Below, piece by piece: positions 32,801 to 41,626 of a DNA stretch of 64,000 nt. The stretch lies in contig NZ_KE383865.1 of the NCBI RefSeq assembly GCF_000422505.1, forward strand, positions 468,726 through 532,725. The letters are read 5' to 3'. The translations under genes were made by a program, and so were the position numbers. Positions within the stretch are counted from its first letter, which is position 1. Every line of letters starts with the position of its first letter. Under the pieces are notes generated by a model. That model saw only the letters and a program-made list of their open reading frames with translations. It was not told the DNA's origin and did not search any database. Source of the stretch: Paenibacillus pinihumi DSM 23905 = JCM 16419 (GTDB lineage: Bacteria; Bacillota; Bacilli; Paenibacillales; Paenibacillaceae).

Positions 32801-34519
32801 ATGAAGAAAACCCTGAAATCAGCGCTGGCAGGCTGTCTTGCAGTCATGATGCTGACGACCGCTCCTGTTTTCGCCGAGGATGCTGTACAAAAGGACAATG
32901 AGAAAGCTTCGTCCAAAAATCTGATCGTTCTGATTGGAGACGGGATGGGACCGGCTCAAGTGAGCGCGGCACGCAATTATCTCAAATACAACAAAGGCAC
33001 CGACCATCTCACGCTGGACAGCATTTATGTCGGACAAGCAACGACATTTGCCGACCGGGGGGAGGACGGGGATATTATTGTATCCGGCGTCGTCACTGAC
33101 TCCGCTTCTGCAGGGACGGCCTTTGCTACCGGGCACAAGACATACAATGCGGGAATCAGCGTATCCAATGAAGAAGTATCCAAGCCGTTTGCTTCTGTCA
33201 TTGAAGCAGCAGAGCTTGCAGGCAAAGCGACTGGACTTGTAACTACAACCCGTATTACACATGCTACCCCAGCCGTTTATGCTTCTCATGTAAGAAGCCG
33301 TGATAACGAGAATGCCATTGCCTCGCAATACCTCGAAAGCGGGGTAGACGTTCTGTTTGGCGGGGGCAGCGCCAATTTCCTGAGCAAGGAAGAGGGCGGC
33401 AAGCGTTCCGACAAGAGCATTACCGCTGATTTTGAGGCAAAAGGCTACACTTATGTAAAGGACAAGACATCGCTGCTTGCGCTGCCGGACAAGGCCGGCA
33501 AGGCGCTGGGATTGTTCAGCGGCTCCCACATCCCTTATGTCAATGACCGCACAGCGGAGACGCCTTCGCTTGCGGATATGACAGGCAAAGCGCTCTCGAT
33601 CCTGTCGCAGGAGAAGAACGGCTTTGCGATCATGATTGAAGGCGGCCGTATTGACCATGCTGCCCATGGCAATGATTTCCCGTCCATGGTACAGGAAGTG
33701 CTGGACTTTGACGCTGCTGTGAAAACAGCATTGGAATTTGCGAAGAAGGACGGCAACACATCAGTTGTCATTACCGCAGACCATGAGACAGGGGGACTTT
33801 CCCTTTCCCGCGATAACATTTATGAGCTGAATTTTGAGCTGTGGGATAAGCAGAAGCATTCCTCTGAAGCGATCGCAGGCAGCCTGAAAGCTGCCAAGAC
33901 AATCGCAGAAGTAAAGAAGATTGTTGAAGGAAATACATGGATTAAAGATTTGACAGATGAAGAGGCGAAGCAAATCTTGAATGGGGACGGCAGCTCTTAC
34001 GGGCCGGAAGGCGCGTATAATGCGATCATTAGCAAAAGGCTCCTGATTGGCTGGAGCGGCCACGGCCACTCGGCGGTAGATGTCGGTGTATGGGCATACG
34101 GCCCGATTGCAGACAAAGTCAAAGGACAAATTGACAATACCCGCGTAGCGACAGCTTCTGCTGAAGTGCTGGGTGTCGATCTTAACGAAGCGACTTCCCG
34201 CCTGCAGGAGAAATACATCTACCCGAAATTCAAAACCGGCAGCAGCAATCAGCCGCTGTTCCCGGCAAAGGCGCTTGCCGAAGCGCTCGGGGCACAGGTT
34301 GATTGGGACAGCAAAGCGCGCGTTGTGACCATCACCAGCGGCAGCAACGTGCTCAAACTGCAGCTTGACAGCAGCAATAAAGTGACTCTCAATGACAAAG
34401 CAGTGAATCTGGCAGTGGAAGTCGATCACGGCAAGCTGTATTTGCCGCTGGAAGCCTTTAACCAACTGACAGGGAAAGCTTTGAAATGGGATCCATTGTC
34501 TGAGCGGCTTGTAAAATAG
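32801..34519 (+). CDS. Secreted alkaline phosphatase with C-terminal copper-amine-oxidase-like domain
   Basis: A 572-residue exported phosphomonoesterase. The signal peptide (MKKTLKSALAGCLAVMMLTT, cleavage near APVFA-EDA) is followed by the PhoA-type catalytic domain: metal-binding LIGDGMGPAQ, the active Ser in DSASAGTAFATGHKT, IEGGRIDHAAHGND, ADHETGG and WSGHGHS. From about residue 480 an extra module (LFPAKALAEALGAQVDWDSK, KLYLPLEAFNQLTG) matches the copper-amine-oxidase N-terminal-like domain found on many Paenibacillus exoproteins, possibly for wall association. It releases phosphate outside the cell. Confidence 0.93.
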   Translation: MKKTLKSALAGCLAVMMLTTAPVFAEDAVQKDNEKASSKNLIVLIGDGMGPAQVSAARNYLKYNKGTDHLTLDSIYVGQATTFADRGEDGDIIVSGVVTDSASAGTAFATGHKTYNAGISVSNEEVSKPFASVIEAAELAGKATGLVTTTRITHATPAVYASHVRSRDNENAIASQYLESGVDVLFGGGSANFLSKEEGGKRSDKSITADFEAKGYTYVKDKTSLLALPDKAGKALGLFSGSHIPYVNDRTAETPSLADMTGKALSILSQEKNGFAIMIEGGRIDHAAHGNDFPSMVQEVLDFDAAVKTALEFAKKDGNTSVVITADHETGGLSLSRDNIYELNFELWDKQKHSSEAIAGSLKAAKTIAEVKKIVEGNTWIKDLTDEEAKQILNGDGSSYGPEGAYNAIISKRLLIGWSGHGHSAVDVGVWAYGPIADKVKGQIDNTRVATASAEVLGVDLNEATSRLQEKYIYPKFKTGSSNQPLFPAKALAEALGAQVDWDSKARVVTITSGSNVLKLQLDSSNKVTLNDKAVNLAVEVDHGKLYLPLEAFNQLTGKALKWDPLSERLVK

Positions 34520-34556
34520 TCGTAAGTCTAAGGCATCAAAATGAAAGCATCAATGA

Positions 34557-34606
34557 AAAGCCGGCAGAAGGCTGTGAATCCACAGTCCGCTGCCGGCTTT
34601 ATTTTC
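34557..34606. terminator. Bidirectional terminator
   Basis: AAAGCCGGCAG pairs with CTGCCGGCTTT, with an inner CTGTG/CACAG pair. T-rich sequence follows on both strands. It separates the phosphatase from the convergent AraC gene. Confidence 0.85.
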
Positions 34607-34610
34607 ATAC

Positions 34611-35501
34611 TTATCCCCGGAATGCCCTCGGTGTCATCCCCTTATACTGCTTGAACAGCTTGGTGAAATAATTCGGATTGTCACAGCCGACAAGTCCGGC
34701 GATTTCCGTGATTGTCAGATCGCTCTCCCTCAGCAGGCGCTCAGCTTCATTAATACGGCGCATATTGACGTATTCAATAAAGGTGCGTCCGGTGAGCTTT
34801 TTGAATGTTTTGCAAAAATGGTACGGGTTCAGGTTGACCTGCCGTGCTGCCTGTTCCACTGTTATTTTATCCATATAATGATGGTCCAGATAATGAATCA
34901 GCGTCTTGAAGCGGCTGGTACTTGCTGAATACTGCTCTTTGGGGCGGCTGGCGAGCCGCTGGGGCAGGAAGGCCCGGGACAGGAGAGTGAACAGCAGATG
35001 CAAATGAGATTTGACCATTAACTGATATGCAGGCTCCTTGGCTTGAAATTCTTCCACAATCCGGTATAGCAATTCATAGTGCTCCCGGCATATGGAATGA
35101 AGTTCGTCCGGTTTGACCGGGAAGCGCAGCTGCCCCTCCAGATACGGGGCGACAAACTGCATATGCACAGCATCATGCGCCCATCCGCTGAACAGGGAGC
35201 TGTTGAATACAACAGACTGGAAATGAACAGGCGCATCCCCGCGGTTATACCCGACATGCAGCCCGCCTGAAGGCACGAAGAGGACATCACCGGGGCCAAC
35301 CTCGAAGGGCACACTATCGATATGAAAGATGGCAATGCCTTCTCTGATCATAATAATTTCAAAGTGCTCGTGCCAGTGCAGATGCATAATATTTTCCCCG
35401 CGTCGCGAGTGGGGATGATGGTTATCGAACAGCTGAAAAGGGTAGCTTTTTTCCACAAGCCGCGTCTCTTCCCACAGTTCCTTCGGATAGGCCATCAGCA
35501 T
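34611..35501 (-). CDS. AraC family transcriptional regulator of adjacent sugar genes
   Basis: A 296-residue protein. The N-terminal cupin sensor (HLHWHEHFEIIMIREGIAIF, GPGDVLFVPSGGLH) is followed by a C-terminal double helix-turn-helix (VEQAARQVNLNPYHFCKTFK; ITEIAGLVGCDNPNYFTKLF). GGGGGAG lies 5 nt before ATG 35501. It is divergent from the isomerase-oxidoreductase pair and probably activates it in response to a sugar, since the target -10 lacks a good -35. Confidence 0.87.
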   Translation of the reverse strand: MLMAYPKELWEETRLVEKSYPFQLFDNHHPHSRRGENIMHLHWHEHFEIIMIREGIAIFHIDSVPFEVGPGDVLFVPSGGLHVGYNRGDAPVHFQSVVFNSSLFSGWAHDAVHMQFVAPYLEGQLRFPVKPDELHSICREHYELLYRIVEEFQAKEPAYQLMVKSHLHLLFTLLSRAFLPQRLASRPKEQYSASTSRFKTLIHYLDHHYMDKITVEQAARQVNLNPYHFCKTFKKLTGRTFIEYVNMRRINEAERLLRESDLTITEIAGLVGCDNPNYFTKLFKQYKGMTPRAFRG

Positions 35502-35522
35502 TCAACTCCCCCAAGATTAGAC

Positions 35523-35572
35523 TATTATTGCACAATAATATACGAGAAAAGCAAGTTTTATGCGGATATAAT
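35523..35572 (+). promoter_or_regulatory. Divergent promoter region with palindromic operator candidate
   Basis: The palindrome TATTATTGCACAATAATA (35523-35540, 8-bp arms) lies about 27 nt upstream of TATAAT (35567-35572). No -35 hexamer lies at the right distance, which fits activation by the divergent AraC protein. That link is inferred. Confidence 0.5.
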
Positions 35573-35618
35573 GAGACTGTCACTATAACTATAAGACAAT
35601 ATTGGAGTGATATACAAG

Positions 35619-36506
35619 ATGAGTCACGAATTGAAAATTGGAACTCTGGTTGCGGGCGGCGACGCTGTCCGTGTCATCCCGCAAATTATAAAGCATGGCT
35701 TTGAATCCTTTAGCCTGACCTTCTGGCAGACAACAAAAGGAGTGGATCTGGTTGAGACCGCCAAGCGTGTCCGAGAGCTGTCTGAGGAGCATGGATTTGT
35801 CATCTCCACCGTAGGCATCTTCGGCAATCCGCTTACCGGAACAGGGGACAATGCGGATACTCTTGCCAGCTGGGAGCGGCTGATTGATCATGCGGATCTG
35901 TTTGGGACGGATATTATATCCGGCTTCACAGGACGATTGACCGGCTGCTCTATTGATGAATCCATCCCGAAATATGCGGAGGTATTCGGCGGGCTTGCCA
36001 AGCGTGCGGCAGACAAGGGATTGCGTATTGCCTTTGAGAATTGTGATATGGGAGGAACCTGGGAAGACGGCGACTGGAACATCGCGCATAACCCGGCAGC
36101 CTGGGAGAAAATGTTCAATGCGCTGCCTGTGGACAATATCGGGCTGGAATGGGAGCCTTGCCATCAGATGATGAGCCTGATTGATCCGATCCCGCAGCTT
36201 CGCAAATGGGTCGATAAAATATTCCATGTCCATGGCAAGGATGCCACAATTGCCTGGGATGTCGTCAAGGAATTCGGCATTCACGGGCCGAAGACATTTG
36301 CATGGCACCGGACACCAGGCTTTGGCGATACGAACTGGTCGGATATTATTACGATTTTACGGCAGAACGGCTATAAAGGAACCATCGATATTGAAGGCTG
36401 GCATGACCCGGTATACAAAGATGAACTGGAGATGACCGGACAGGTGCATGCGTTAAATTACTTGAAGCACTGCCGCGGCGGACAGTTTATCCCGAATCCA
36501 TCCTAA
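35619..36506 (+). CDS. Sugar phosphate isomerase/epimerase (xylose isomerase-like TIM barrel)
   Basis: A 295-residue barrel. Probable metal ligands lie in FENCDMGG, GLEWEPCH, FHVHGKDA and TIDIEGWHD. GGAGTGAT precedes ATG 35619, so the shorter start is chosen over a GTG at 35607. It would isomerise or epimerise a sugar in a catabolic route together with the Gfo/Idh/MocA oxidoreductase 26 nt downstream. This pairing is common in inositol and unusual-sugar pathways; the substrate is unknown. Confidence 0.87.
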   Translation: MSHELKIGTLVAGGDAVRVIPQIIKHGFESFSLTFWQTTKGVDLVETAKRVRELSEEHGFVISTVGIFGNPLTGTGDNADTLASWERLIDHADLFGTDIISGFTGRLTGCSIDESIPKYAEVFGGLAKRAADKGLRIAFENCDMGGTWEDGDWNIAHNPAAWEKMFNALPVDNIGLEWEPCHQMMSLIDPIPQLRKWVDKIFHVHGKDATIAWDVVKEFGIHGPKTFAWHRTPGFGDTNWSDIITILRQNGYKGTIDIEGWHDPVYKDELEMTGQVHALNYLKHCRGGQFIPNPS

Positions 36507-36531
36507 TCGAGTTGAAACGGAGGGCACCAAG

Positions 36532-37569
36532 ATGACGATCCCTTTTAAAGTTGTGGTTGCAGGCTGCGGCGGCATGTCCAATGCCTGGATTGATTATGCG
36601 CTGGCAAGGCCGGACACAGAAATCGTCGGGCTGGTCGATATCAAGCTGGAATTCGCCGAGGCGATGCGGGAGAAGCGGGGCATGTCCTGCGGGGTCTTCA
36701 CAGATGTAGCGGAAGCGATCCGGGCGACCGGCGCGAATCTGGTATTTGATATTACAGTTCCGTCAAGCCACTATTCGGTCAGTACAACAGCAATGAAGCT
36801 TGGCTGCAACGTTTTGAGCGAGAAGCCGCTTGCCGAGACGATGGAACAGTGCAATCAGATTGTCCGTCTTGCGGATGAGACGGGCCGCTCCCATGCCGTC
36901 ATGCAGAACCGCCGGTTCGATACCCGTATCCGTTCGTTGCGGCAGATGCTGGAGGCGGGAACGATTGGCAAGGCCGGCTATGCCGGGGCAGATTTCTTCC
37001 TGGGTCCGCACTTCGGCGGCTTCCGCGAGACGATGGCCAGCCCGCTGCTGCTGGATATGGCGATTCATACCTTTGACCAGGCCAGATTCATTCTCGGTGC
37101 CGATCCGGTATCCGTGTATTGCCAGGAATTTAACCCGGCAGGCTCCTGGTATGAAGGGAATGCGGCGGCCATTTGCATCTATGAAATGTCGGACGGATCG
37201 GTATTTTGCTACCGCGGCTCCTGGTGTGCGGAAGGTGCGCCGACGTCATGGGAAGCATCCTGGCGAATTACCGGAGAGAAGGGGACAGCCATCTGGGATG
37301 GACATGGTCATCCCTTTGCAGAAGTCGTGGCAGAGTCGCAACAGGAAGGCACCTTCACCAAGGAGATGGTTCGTGTGGAGGGTCCGGTTGTGGAGATGGA
37401 GAATACGTTTCATTTCGGGTGTCTGGACGAAATGTTTGCCGCTCTTCGGGAAGGCCGCAGGGCAGAGACGGACTGCCGGGACAACCGCCTGAGCATGGCG
37501 ATGGTTCTCGGGGCGCTCGCCAGTGCCAAAGAGGGGCGCAAAATCCGCATCGACGAGGTTTTGGAATAA
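36532..37569 (+). CDS. Gfo/Idh/MocA family NAD(P)-dependent oxidoreductase
   Basis: A 345-residue enzyme. The Rossmann motif KVVVAGCGGMSNAWIDYA is followed by DIKLEFAEAM and the catalytic EKPLAET region, here LSEKPLAETMEQCNQI. LLDMAIHTFDQARFI holds the conserved His. The family oxidises or reduces sugars and polyols. GGAGGG is 7 nt upstream. It forms an operon with the preceding isomerase. Confidence 0.9.
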   Translation: MTIPFKVVVAGCGGMSNAWIDYALARPDTEIVGLVDIKLEFAEAMREKRGMSCGVFTDVAEAIRATGANLVFDITVPSSHYSVSTTAMKLGCNVLSEKPLAETMEQCNQIVRLADETGRSHAVMQNRRFDTRIRSLRQMLEAGTIGKAGYAGADFFLGPHFGGFRETMASPLLLDMAIHTFDQARFILGADPVSVYCQEFNPAGSWYEGNAAAICIYEMSDGSVFCYRGSWCAEGAPTSWEASWRITGEKGTAIWDGHGHPFAEVVAESQQEGTFTKEMVRVEGPVVEMENTFHFGCLDEMFAALREGRRAETDCRDNRLSMAMVLGALASAKEGRKIRIDEVLE

Positions 37570-37683
37570 GCTGCCTCTGAGCAAACCTATTGAACATTTT
37601 TGATACTATGCAAGCTATTATAGTCGTTATATACTACAATTGGATGAACAGAGCAGCCACTTATCTAATTGGAGGAAGCAACG

Positions 37684-38328
37684 ATGACGACAATACTATT
37701 TCAGGGCGACTCGATTACAGATGGCGGGAGAGGCCGCAATGAAGATCCGAACCATCTGCTCGGACATAGCTATGCACATTTGATCGGCGCAAAGCTTGGC
37801 CGGGAGCTGGCCGAGAAGCAGCCATTGTTTATTAACCGGGGAATCAGCGGCAACCGCGTCTCGGATTTATATGCCCGCTGGAACGAGGATGCCATTGCGC
37901 TCAAGCCTGATATCATCAGCATACTGATCGGGGTTAATGACGCCTGGAGATCGATGAGCAACGAGCCTAGCGGTGTTACGGACCGATTTGGCCGCGCTTA
38001 CAAAGTTCTGCTGGAAGAGACAAGAGAGGTTATGCCGAATACGGGACTTATTCTTTTGGAGCCTTTTATTTTGAAGACAGGTGCAACAGAAGAGAACTGG
38101 GGGCAATGGCAGGAGCGTGTCCAGTTGTACCAGAACATCACCAGAGAACTGGCGGAGCAGTTCGGAGCAGTATTTGTGCCCCTGCAAGCGGCTTTTAATG
38201 AAGCTTGCCAGCGTGCGGAAGCTGCTTACTGGATCTGGGATGGCGTACATCCGACAAGCGCAGGCCATCAGATTATTGCGGATCAATGGATTTCCGTTGT
38301 CCAGAGCAGCAAGCTGGCTCTTCGCTAA
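37684..38328 (+). CDS. SGNH/GDSL family esterase
   Basis: A 214-residue hydrolase with all four SGNH blocks: FQGDSITDGGRG (nucleophile Ser), INRGISGNRVSDLYARW (Gly), IGVNDAW (Asn) and WDGVHPTSAGHQII (Asp-His). No signal peptide is seen, so it is cytoplasmic. It resembles intracellular acetylxylan/rhamnogalacturonan esterases and may deacetylate oligosaccharides for the upstream sugar genes. ATG 37684 follows GGAGG by 8 nt. Confidence 0.88.
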   Translation: MTTILFQGDSITDGGRGRNEDPNHLLGHSYAHLIGAKLGRELAEKQPLFINRGISGNRVSDLYARWNEDAIALKPDIISILIGVNDAWRSMSNEPSGVTDRFGRAYKVLLEETREVMPNTGLILLEPFILKTGATEENWGQWQERVQLYQNITRELAEQFGAVFVPLQAAFNEACQRAEAAYWIWDGVHPTSAGHQIIADQWISVVQSSKLALR

Positions 38329-38354
38329 TTGACGAATAAGGCTTGAAGTTAAAG

Positions 38355-38397
38355 AAGGACCCGAAAACCGTCTATGTAGACGGCTTCGGGTCCTTTT
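38355..38397. terminator. Bidirectional terminator
   Basis: AAGGACCCGAA pairs with TTCGGGTCCTT, and an inner CCGTC/GACGG stem is present. T-rich sequence follows on both strands between the convergent SGNH and fabV genes. Confidence 0.85.
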
Positions 38398-38462
38398 AGT
38401 TCAACGTGAGTCATACGTTTGCACCCGCTCGTAACCGGTCCTGCCGGATTACAGTTGGCAGA

Positions 38463-39653
38463 TTAGCGTAAATTAGGGATCGCTACATCCGGATTTGCAT
38501 CCGCTTCATAGTCGATACCATCGGTGTTGAAGCCGAACAATTGGAAGAATTCCCGGCGGTAGCCTTCCAGGTCGGACAGCTCATAAATATTTTCTGTCGA
38601 CAGGTCTGCCCACAGCTGTTCAACCTCAGCTTGAACTTCCTCGCGCATTTCCCAATCGTCGACTCGGATCAGCCCTTTTTCGTCAACTTGAGTCGTGCCT
38701 TCGCCATACAGTCTTTCAGAGAACAGGCGGTACATTTGCTCGATGCAGCCTTCATGCAACCCTTTTTCCTTCATGACTTTATACAGCGCAGATATGTACA
38801 GAGGTACAACCGGAATCGCAGAGCTGGACTGGGTAACGAGCGCTTTGTTGACCGATACGAATGCTCGGCCGCCACCGGAACCAAGCTGTTCATTCAGGCG
38901 AAGTGCTGTTGCTTCCAGATCGTTTTTCGCTTTGCCGATGGTTCCATCACGGTAAACGGCATGTGTAATTTCAGGTCCGATATAGGAGTAGGCAACAGTG
39001 GTTGCGCCTTCAGACAGCGCGCCCGCTTCACTCAGAGCGTCAATCCACATCTGCCAGTCTTCGCCGCCCATGACAGCGATTGTCTGGCGAAGCTCGTCCT
39101 CGGTAGCCGGTTCAATAACCGCTTCCGTTACTTCGCCTGTATGGAAGTTCACCGTTTTATTTGTGTACGTTCCGCCGAGCGGCTTGATCACAGAGGAGAA
39201 GACTTCTCCGGTCTTAGGATGCACACGGCGCGGGGAAGCGACACTGTAAATGACCAGGTCGACGGAGCCTAGCTCAGTTCGGATCAAGTCGATCGTTTTG
39301 GCTTTGATCTCATCGGAGAAGGCATCGCCTACAATGCTGTAGGATTTGCGTCCGCTTTCTTGGGCAGCAGCTTCAAATGCCGCGGAGTTATACCAGCCAG
39401 CCGAAGCTGTGCGGGCGCCTTCAGCCGCTTTGTCAAAGTAAACGCCGACTGTATTGGCGCCTGCTGCGAAGGAGGCAACAATACGGGAGGCCAGTCCATA
39501 GCCTGTAGATGCGCCTACGACAAGGACATTGCGAGGGCCTTGAATGGCTGGCTGTTCTTTCACATAATTGATTTGGCGCTGCACTTGGCTCGCACAGCCG
39601 TCCGGATGAGCGGTTGTACAAATAAATCCGCGTGTTTTCGGTTGAATAATCAT
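38463..39653 (-). CDS. fabV: Trans-2-enoyl-CoA/ACP reductase FabV
   Basis: A 396-residue enzyme reducing 2-enoyl thioesters with NADH. The N-terminus MIIQPKTRGFICTTAHPDGC is characteristic. The nucleotide loop is VVGASTGYGLASRI, and the catalytic Tyr-x8-Lys is seen in HAVYRDGTIGKAK. ATG 39653 is chosen because family members start MII; TTG 39659 is the alternative. FabV enoyl reductases are naturally insensitive to triclosan. It is a single-gene unit facing a terminator. Whether it serves fatty acid synthesis or fermentation is not visible here. Confidence 0.93.
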   Translation of the reverse strand: MIIQPKTRGFICTTAHPDGCASQVQRQINYVKEQPAIQGPRNVLVVGASTGYGLASRIVASFAAGANTVGVYFDKAAEGARTASAGWYNSAAFEAAAQESGRKSYSIVGDAFSDEIKAKTIDLIRTELGSVDLVIYSVASPRRVHPKTGEVFSSVIKPLGGTYTNKTVNFHTGEVTEAVIEPATEDELRQTIAVMGGEDWQMWIDALSEAGALSEGATTVAYSYIGPEITHAVYRDGTIGKAKNDLEATALRLNEQLGSGGGRAFVSVNKALVTQSSSAIPVVPLYISALYKVMKEKGLHEGCIEQMYRLFSERLYGEGTTQVDEKGLIRVDDWEMREEVQAEVEQLWADLSTENIYELSDLEGYRREFFQLFGFNTDGIDYEADANPDVAIPNLR

Positions 39654-39756
39654 ATTCAAAAATTCCTTTCTCTATTGGGATGACGATCATTTTCATATAA
39701 AGCCCAATACTCTCTATCATTTTACCGAGTTTTGGGCGTAAAGGAAAGGGCGGGAG

Positions 39757-40308
39757 TTATTCTTCAATAGACCCGGATTCAAGCAGCAATTGATAGATAT
39801 CAATGTTTTTCCATTTCTCGGGTTGTTCGTAGGATAAGAGATGGATACTGTACGTGTCTCCTGACTGCTGAATATTGACGGCCGTCCCTGGCGGGAGCTT
39901 CTCTAACGGCAATTCAATACGCTTTACAGCATTGATTCCATAATAAAGCCAATGAAATTCAAAGGTGAACTGGGGGTTATCCTGGAAGTCAAATTTACGG
40001 AATCCGGCAATATTCGTCCAATTTGTACTCGCAAACTTTGAATGAATTGAAGGGCTGTCATACCACATTTTCCAGAATCCCAAACTGTTTTTTTCGAGAT
40101 AGATCAATTTGATCTCCTCATTTTTAGTTGTTCCAATCACGGTATACGCTCTGTCATTGGCATTAAATCCACGTTCAAACGTCGTATACGATACAGAATA
40201 CCCGCCCGATTTTAGGGCCAGGTTCAGGCTGTTCGCTCTTAAAATCAAAAATACCAGGATAGCAGTCAAAAATAAGATTCCAATGGATATCCAAATCTTT
40301 TTAGTCAA
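39757..40308 (-). CDS. Membrane-anchored protein of unknown function
   Basis: A 183-residue protein with one N-terminal hydrophobic helix (ISIGILFLTAILVFLILRAN) and a Tyr/Phe-rich outer domain of alternating strands (TFEFHWLYYGINAVKRIELP). I do not recognise the family. TTG 40308 follows GGAG by 9 nt. It ends before fabV's promoter side and starts 190 nt from the gerC terminator. There is no sign of an operon. Confidence 0.65.
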   Translation of the reverse strand: MTKKIWISIGILFLTAILVFLILRANSLNLALKSGGYSVSYTTFERGFNANDRAYTVIGTTKNEEIKLIYLEKNSLGFWKMWYDSPSIHSKFASTNWTNIAGFRKFDFQDNPQFTFEFHWLYYGINAVKRIELPLEKLPPGTAVNIQQSGDTYSIHLLSYEQPEKWKNIDIYQLLLESGSIEE

Positions 40309-40453
40309 ATCAAGAAATCTCCTCTCTTATGGCCGGCTTGAATGAAAGCGGATTTTATCAGGTTAATACTGATTCTATAAAATATTATGGCATCCTGCTT
40401 TTTTTTACCGTTGCATAAGGCATAAAGAACTTTTATAAGTTGAAACAACGACG

Positions 40454-40490
40454 AAAAAAGCTGTACGACTTATAATCGTACAACCTTTTT
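40454..40490. terminator. Terminator of the ger operon
   Basis: CTGTACGA and TCGTACAA form the stem. The minus strand continues into six T and the plus strand into five T, so it may work in both directions. It overlaps the region just past the gerC stop. Confidence 0.8.
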
Positions 40491-40496
40491 CCTGCT

Positions 40497-41621
40497 CTAC
40501 CGTACCGCCCCCACTGAAGCAATCGTCACACTCACCTCAATTTTGACATCACCGCGGGACAGCGCCTCGCCCCAGTTGTCTTTTACCTTCATATAGGCAT
40601 CATATTCATGGGCGCGGGCATAAAGGCCAAGCCCTATTGGATCTACTTTTTTCTTTTGAATTTTATGAACCAGGGCTGTGAGCTTTTTGGTCATTTGTTC
40701 ATTAATTTTTTTCTCCAGCTCCTTCTTCTCCTTGAATACATCAAACGGGAAAAGATGCTCGGTGAGACTAACATTTGTTTTCACTTTAATATGAAAATTG
40801 AACTTTCCGTTTTCATAAGAGGTTTTGATTTTCGTCGAGATTTTGCCCGGTGAAATGCTGACTGAATTTGAAACAAACGGAGGTTGCTTTTCCACACCTG
40901 GAATTTGAAAAGTCAGGCTGATTCCGGGATTCGCCGTTCTTTGCAAGACCGCAAGCAATATGCTCTCCGTCGTATTTAAAGACTCGACGTAAATGCCTTT
41001 TGAATCCATTAGCGCTGTTCCCGCCATATAAATTTTCTTGTTGGACACCGTGATCTCCGAGACATACGGGGTAATTCCCGTTTCATACATTTGCCGGTGC
41101 AACTGCTGTACAGATGTGTTTGCAGTCTCAGAGCGGGAACTCTTATTAATGACCATGCCGCGCAAAAGAACGGGCATCATGGGCTGATCAGGCTGATCCA
41201 GCGCGAAGAGCTCACTGACAGGCCCATCGAACATGATCATCCGGTCTGTCAAGGTATTCCGGGCATCCCGGTAGAGCACATCCATCATTTTAAACCATCC
41301 CTTATGCTGCATCATCCGCTTGCCGATTATCGTTACCTGGAAATTCCGGCCAAGCGTCAAACCTAAAATCTGAGAATCCTGTCTCTCCCTGGACTGGCGC
41401 AGAGTTGTCGAGGTTCCACTGGATTCATGGCTTGTTTTTTTTAATTTACTGCTAAAGATCGGCTCGGAAGTGAAATAGTGAAAACGGCCCTCCTCGTCCA
41501 GGTCCATACCCAGTGCGAGAGGGACTGTCGCTGTCTCCAAATCGATCTGGTCGGCACACCCTGTAAGGGGGATTAATAGCAGGCAGGCAAGCAACCCGCG
41601 GCGTACTATCATGATCGGCAT
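40497..41621 (-). CDS. gerC: Spore germination lipoprotein, Ger(x)C family
   Basis: A 374-residue lipoprotein. The signal peptide VRRGLLACLLLIPLTGC ends in a lipobox with Cys as the lipidated residue. The mature part has the family motifs (GMDLDEEGRFHY, LGLTLGRNFQV, VSNKKIYMAGTALM). It is the C subunit of a germinant receptor in the spore inner membrane. ATG 41621 follows GGAG by 9 nt; ATG 41630, overlapping the gerB stop as ATGA, is an alternative. It is the last gene of gerA-gerB-gerC. Confidence 0.9.
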   Translation of the reverse strand: MPIMIVRRGLLACLLLIPLTGCADQIDLETATVPLALGMDLDEEGRFHYFTSEPIFSSKLKKTSHESSGTSTTLRQSRERQDSQILGLTLGRNFQVTIIGKRMMQHKGWFKMMDVLYRDARNTLTDRMIMFDGPVSELFALDQPDQPMMPVLLRGMVINKSSRSETANTSVQQLHRQMYETGITPYVSEITVSNKKIYMAGTALMDSKGIYVESLNTTESILLAVLQRTANPGISLTFQIPGVEKQPPFVSNSVSISPGKISTKIKTSYENGKFNFHIKVKTNVSLTEHLFPFDVFKEKKELEKKINEQMTKKLTALVHKIQKKKVDPIGLGLYARAHEYDAYMKVKDNWGEALSRGDVKIEVSVTIASVGAVR

Positions 41622-41626
41622 CAACA

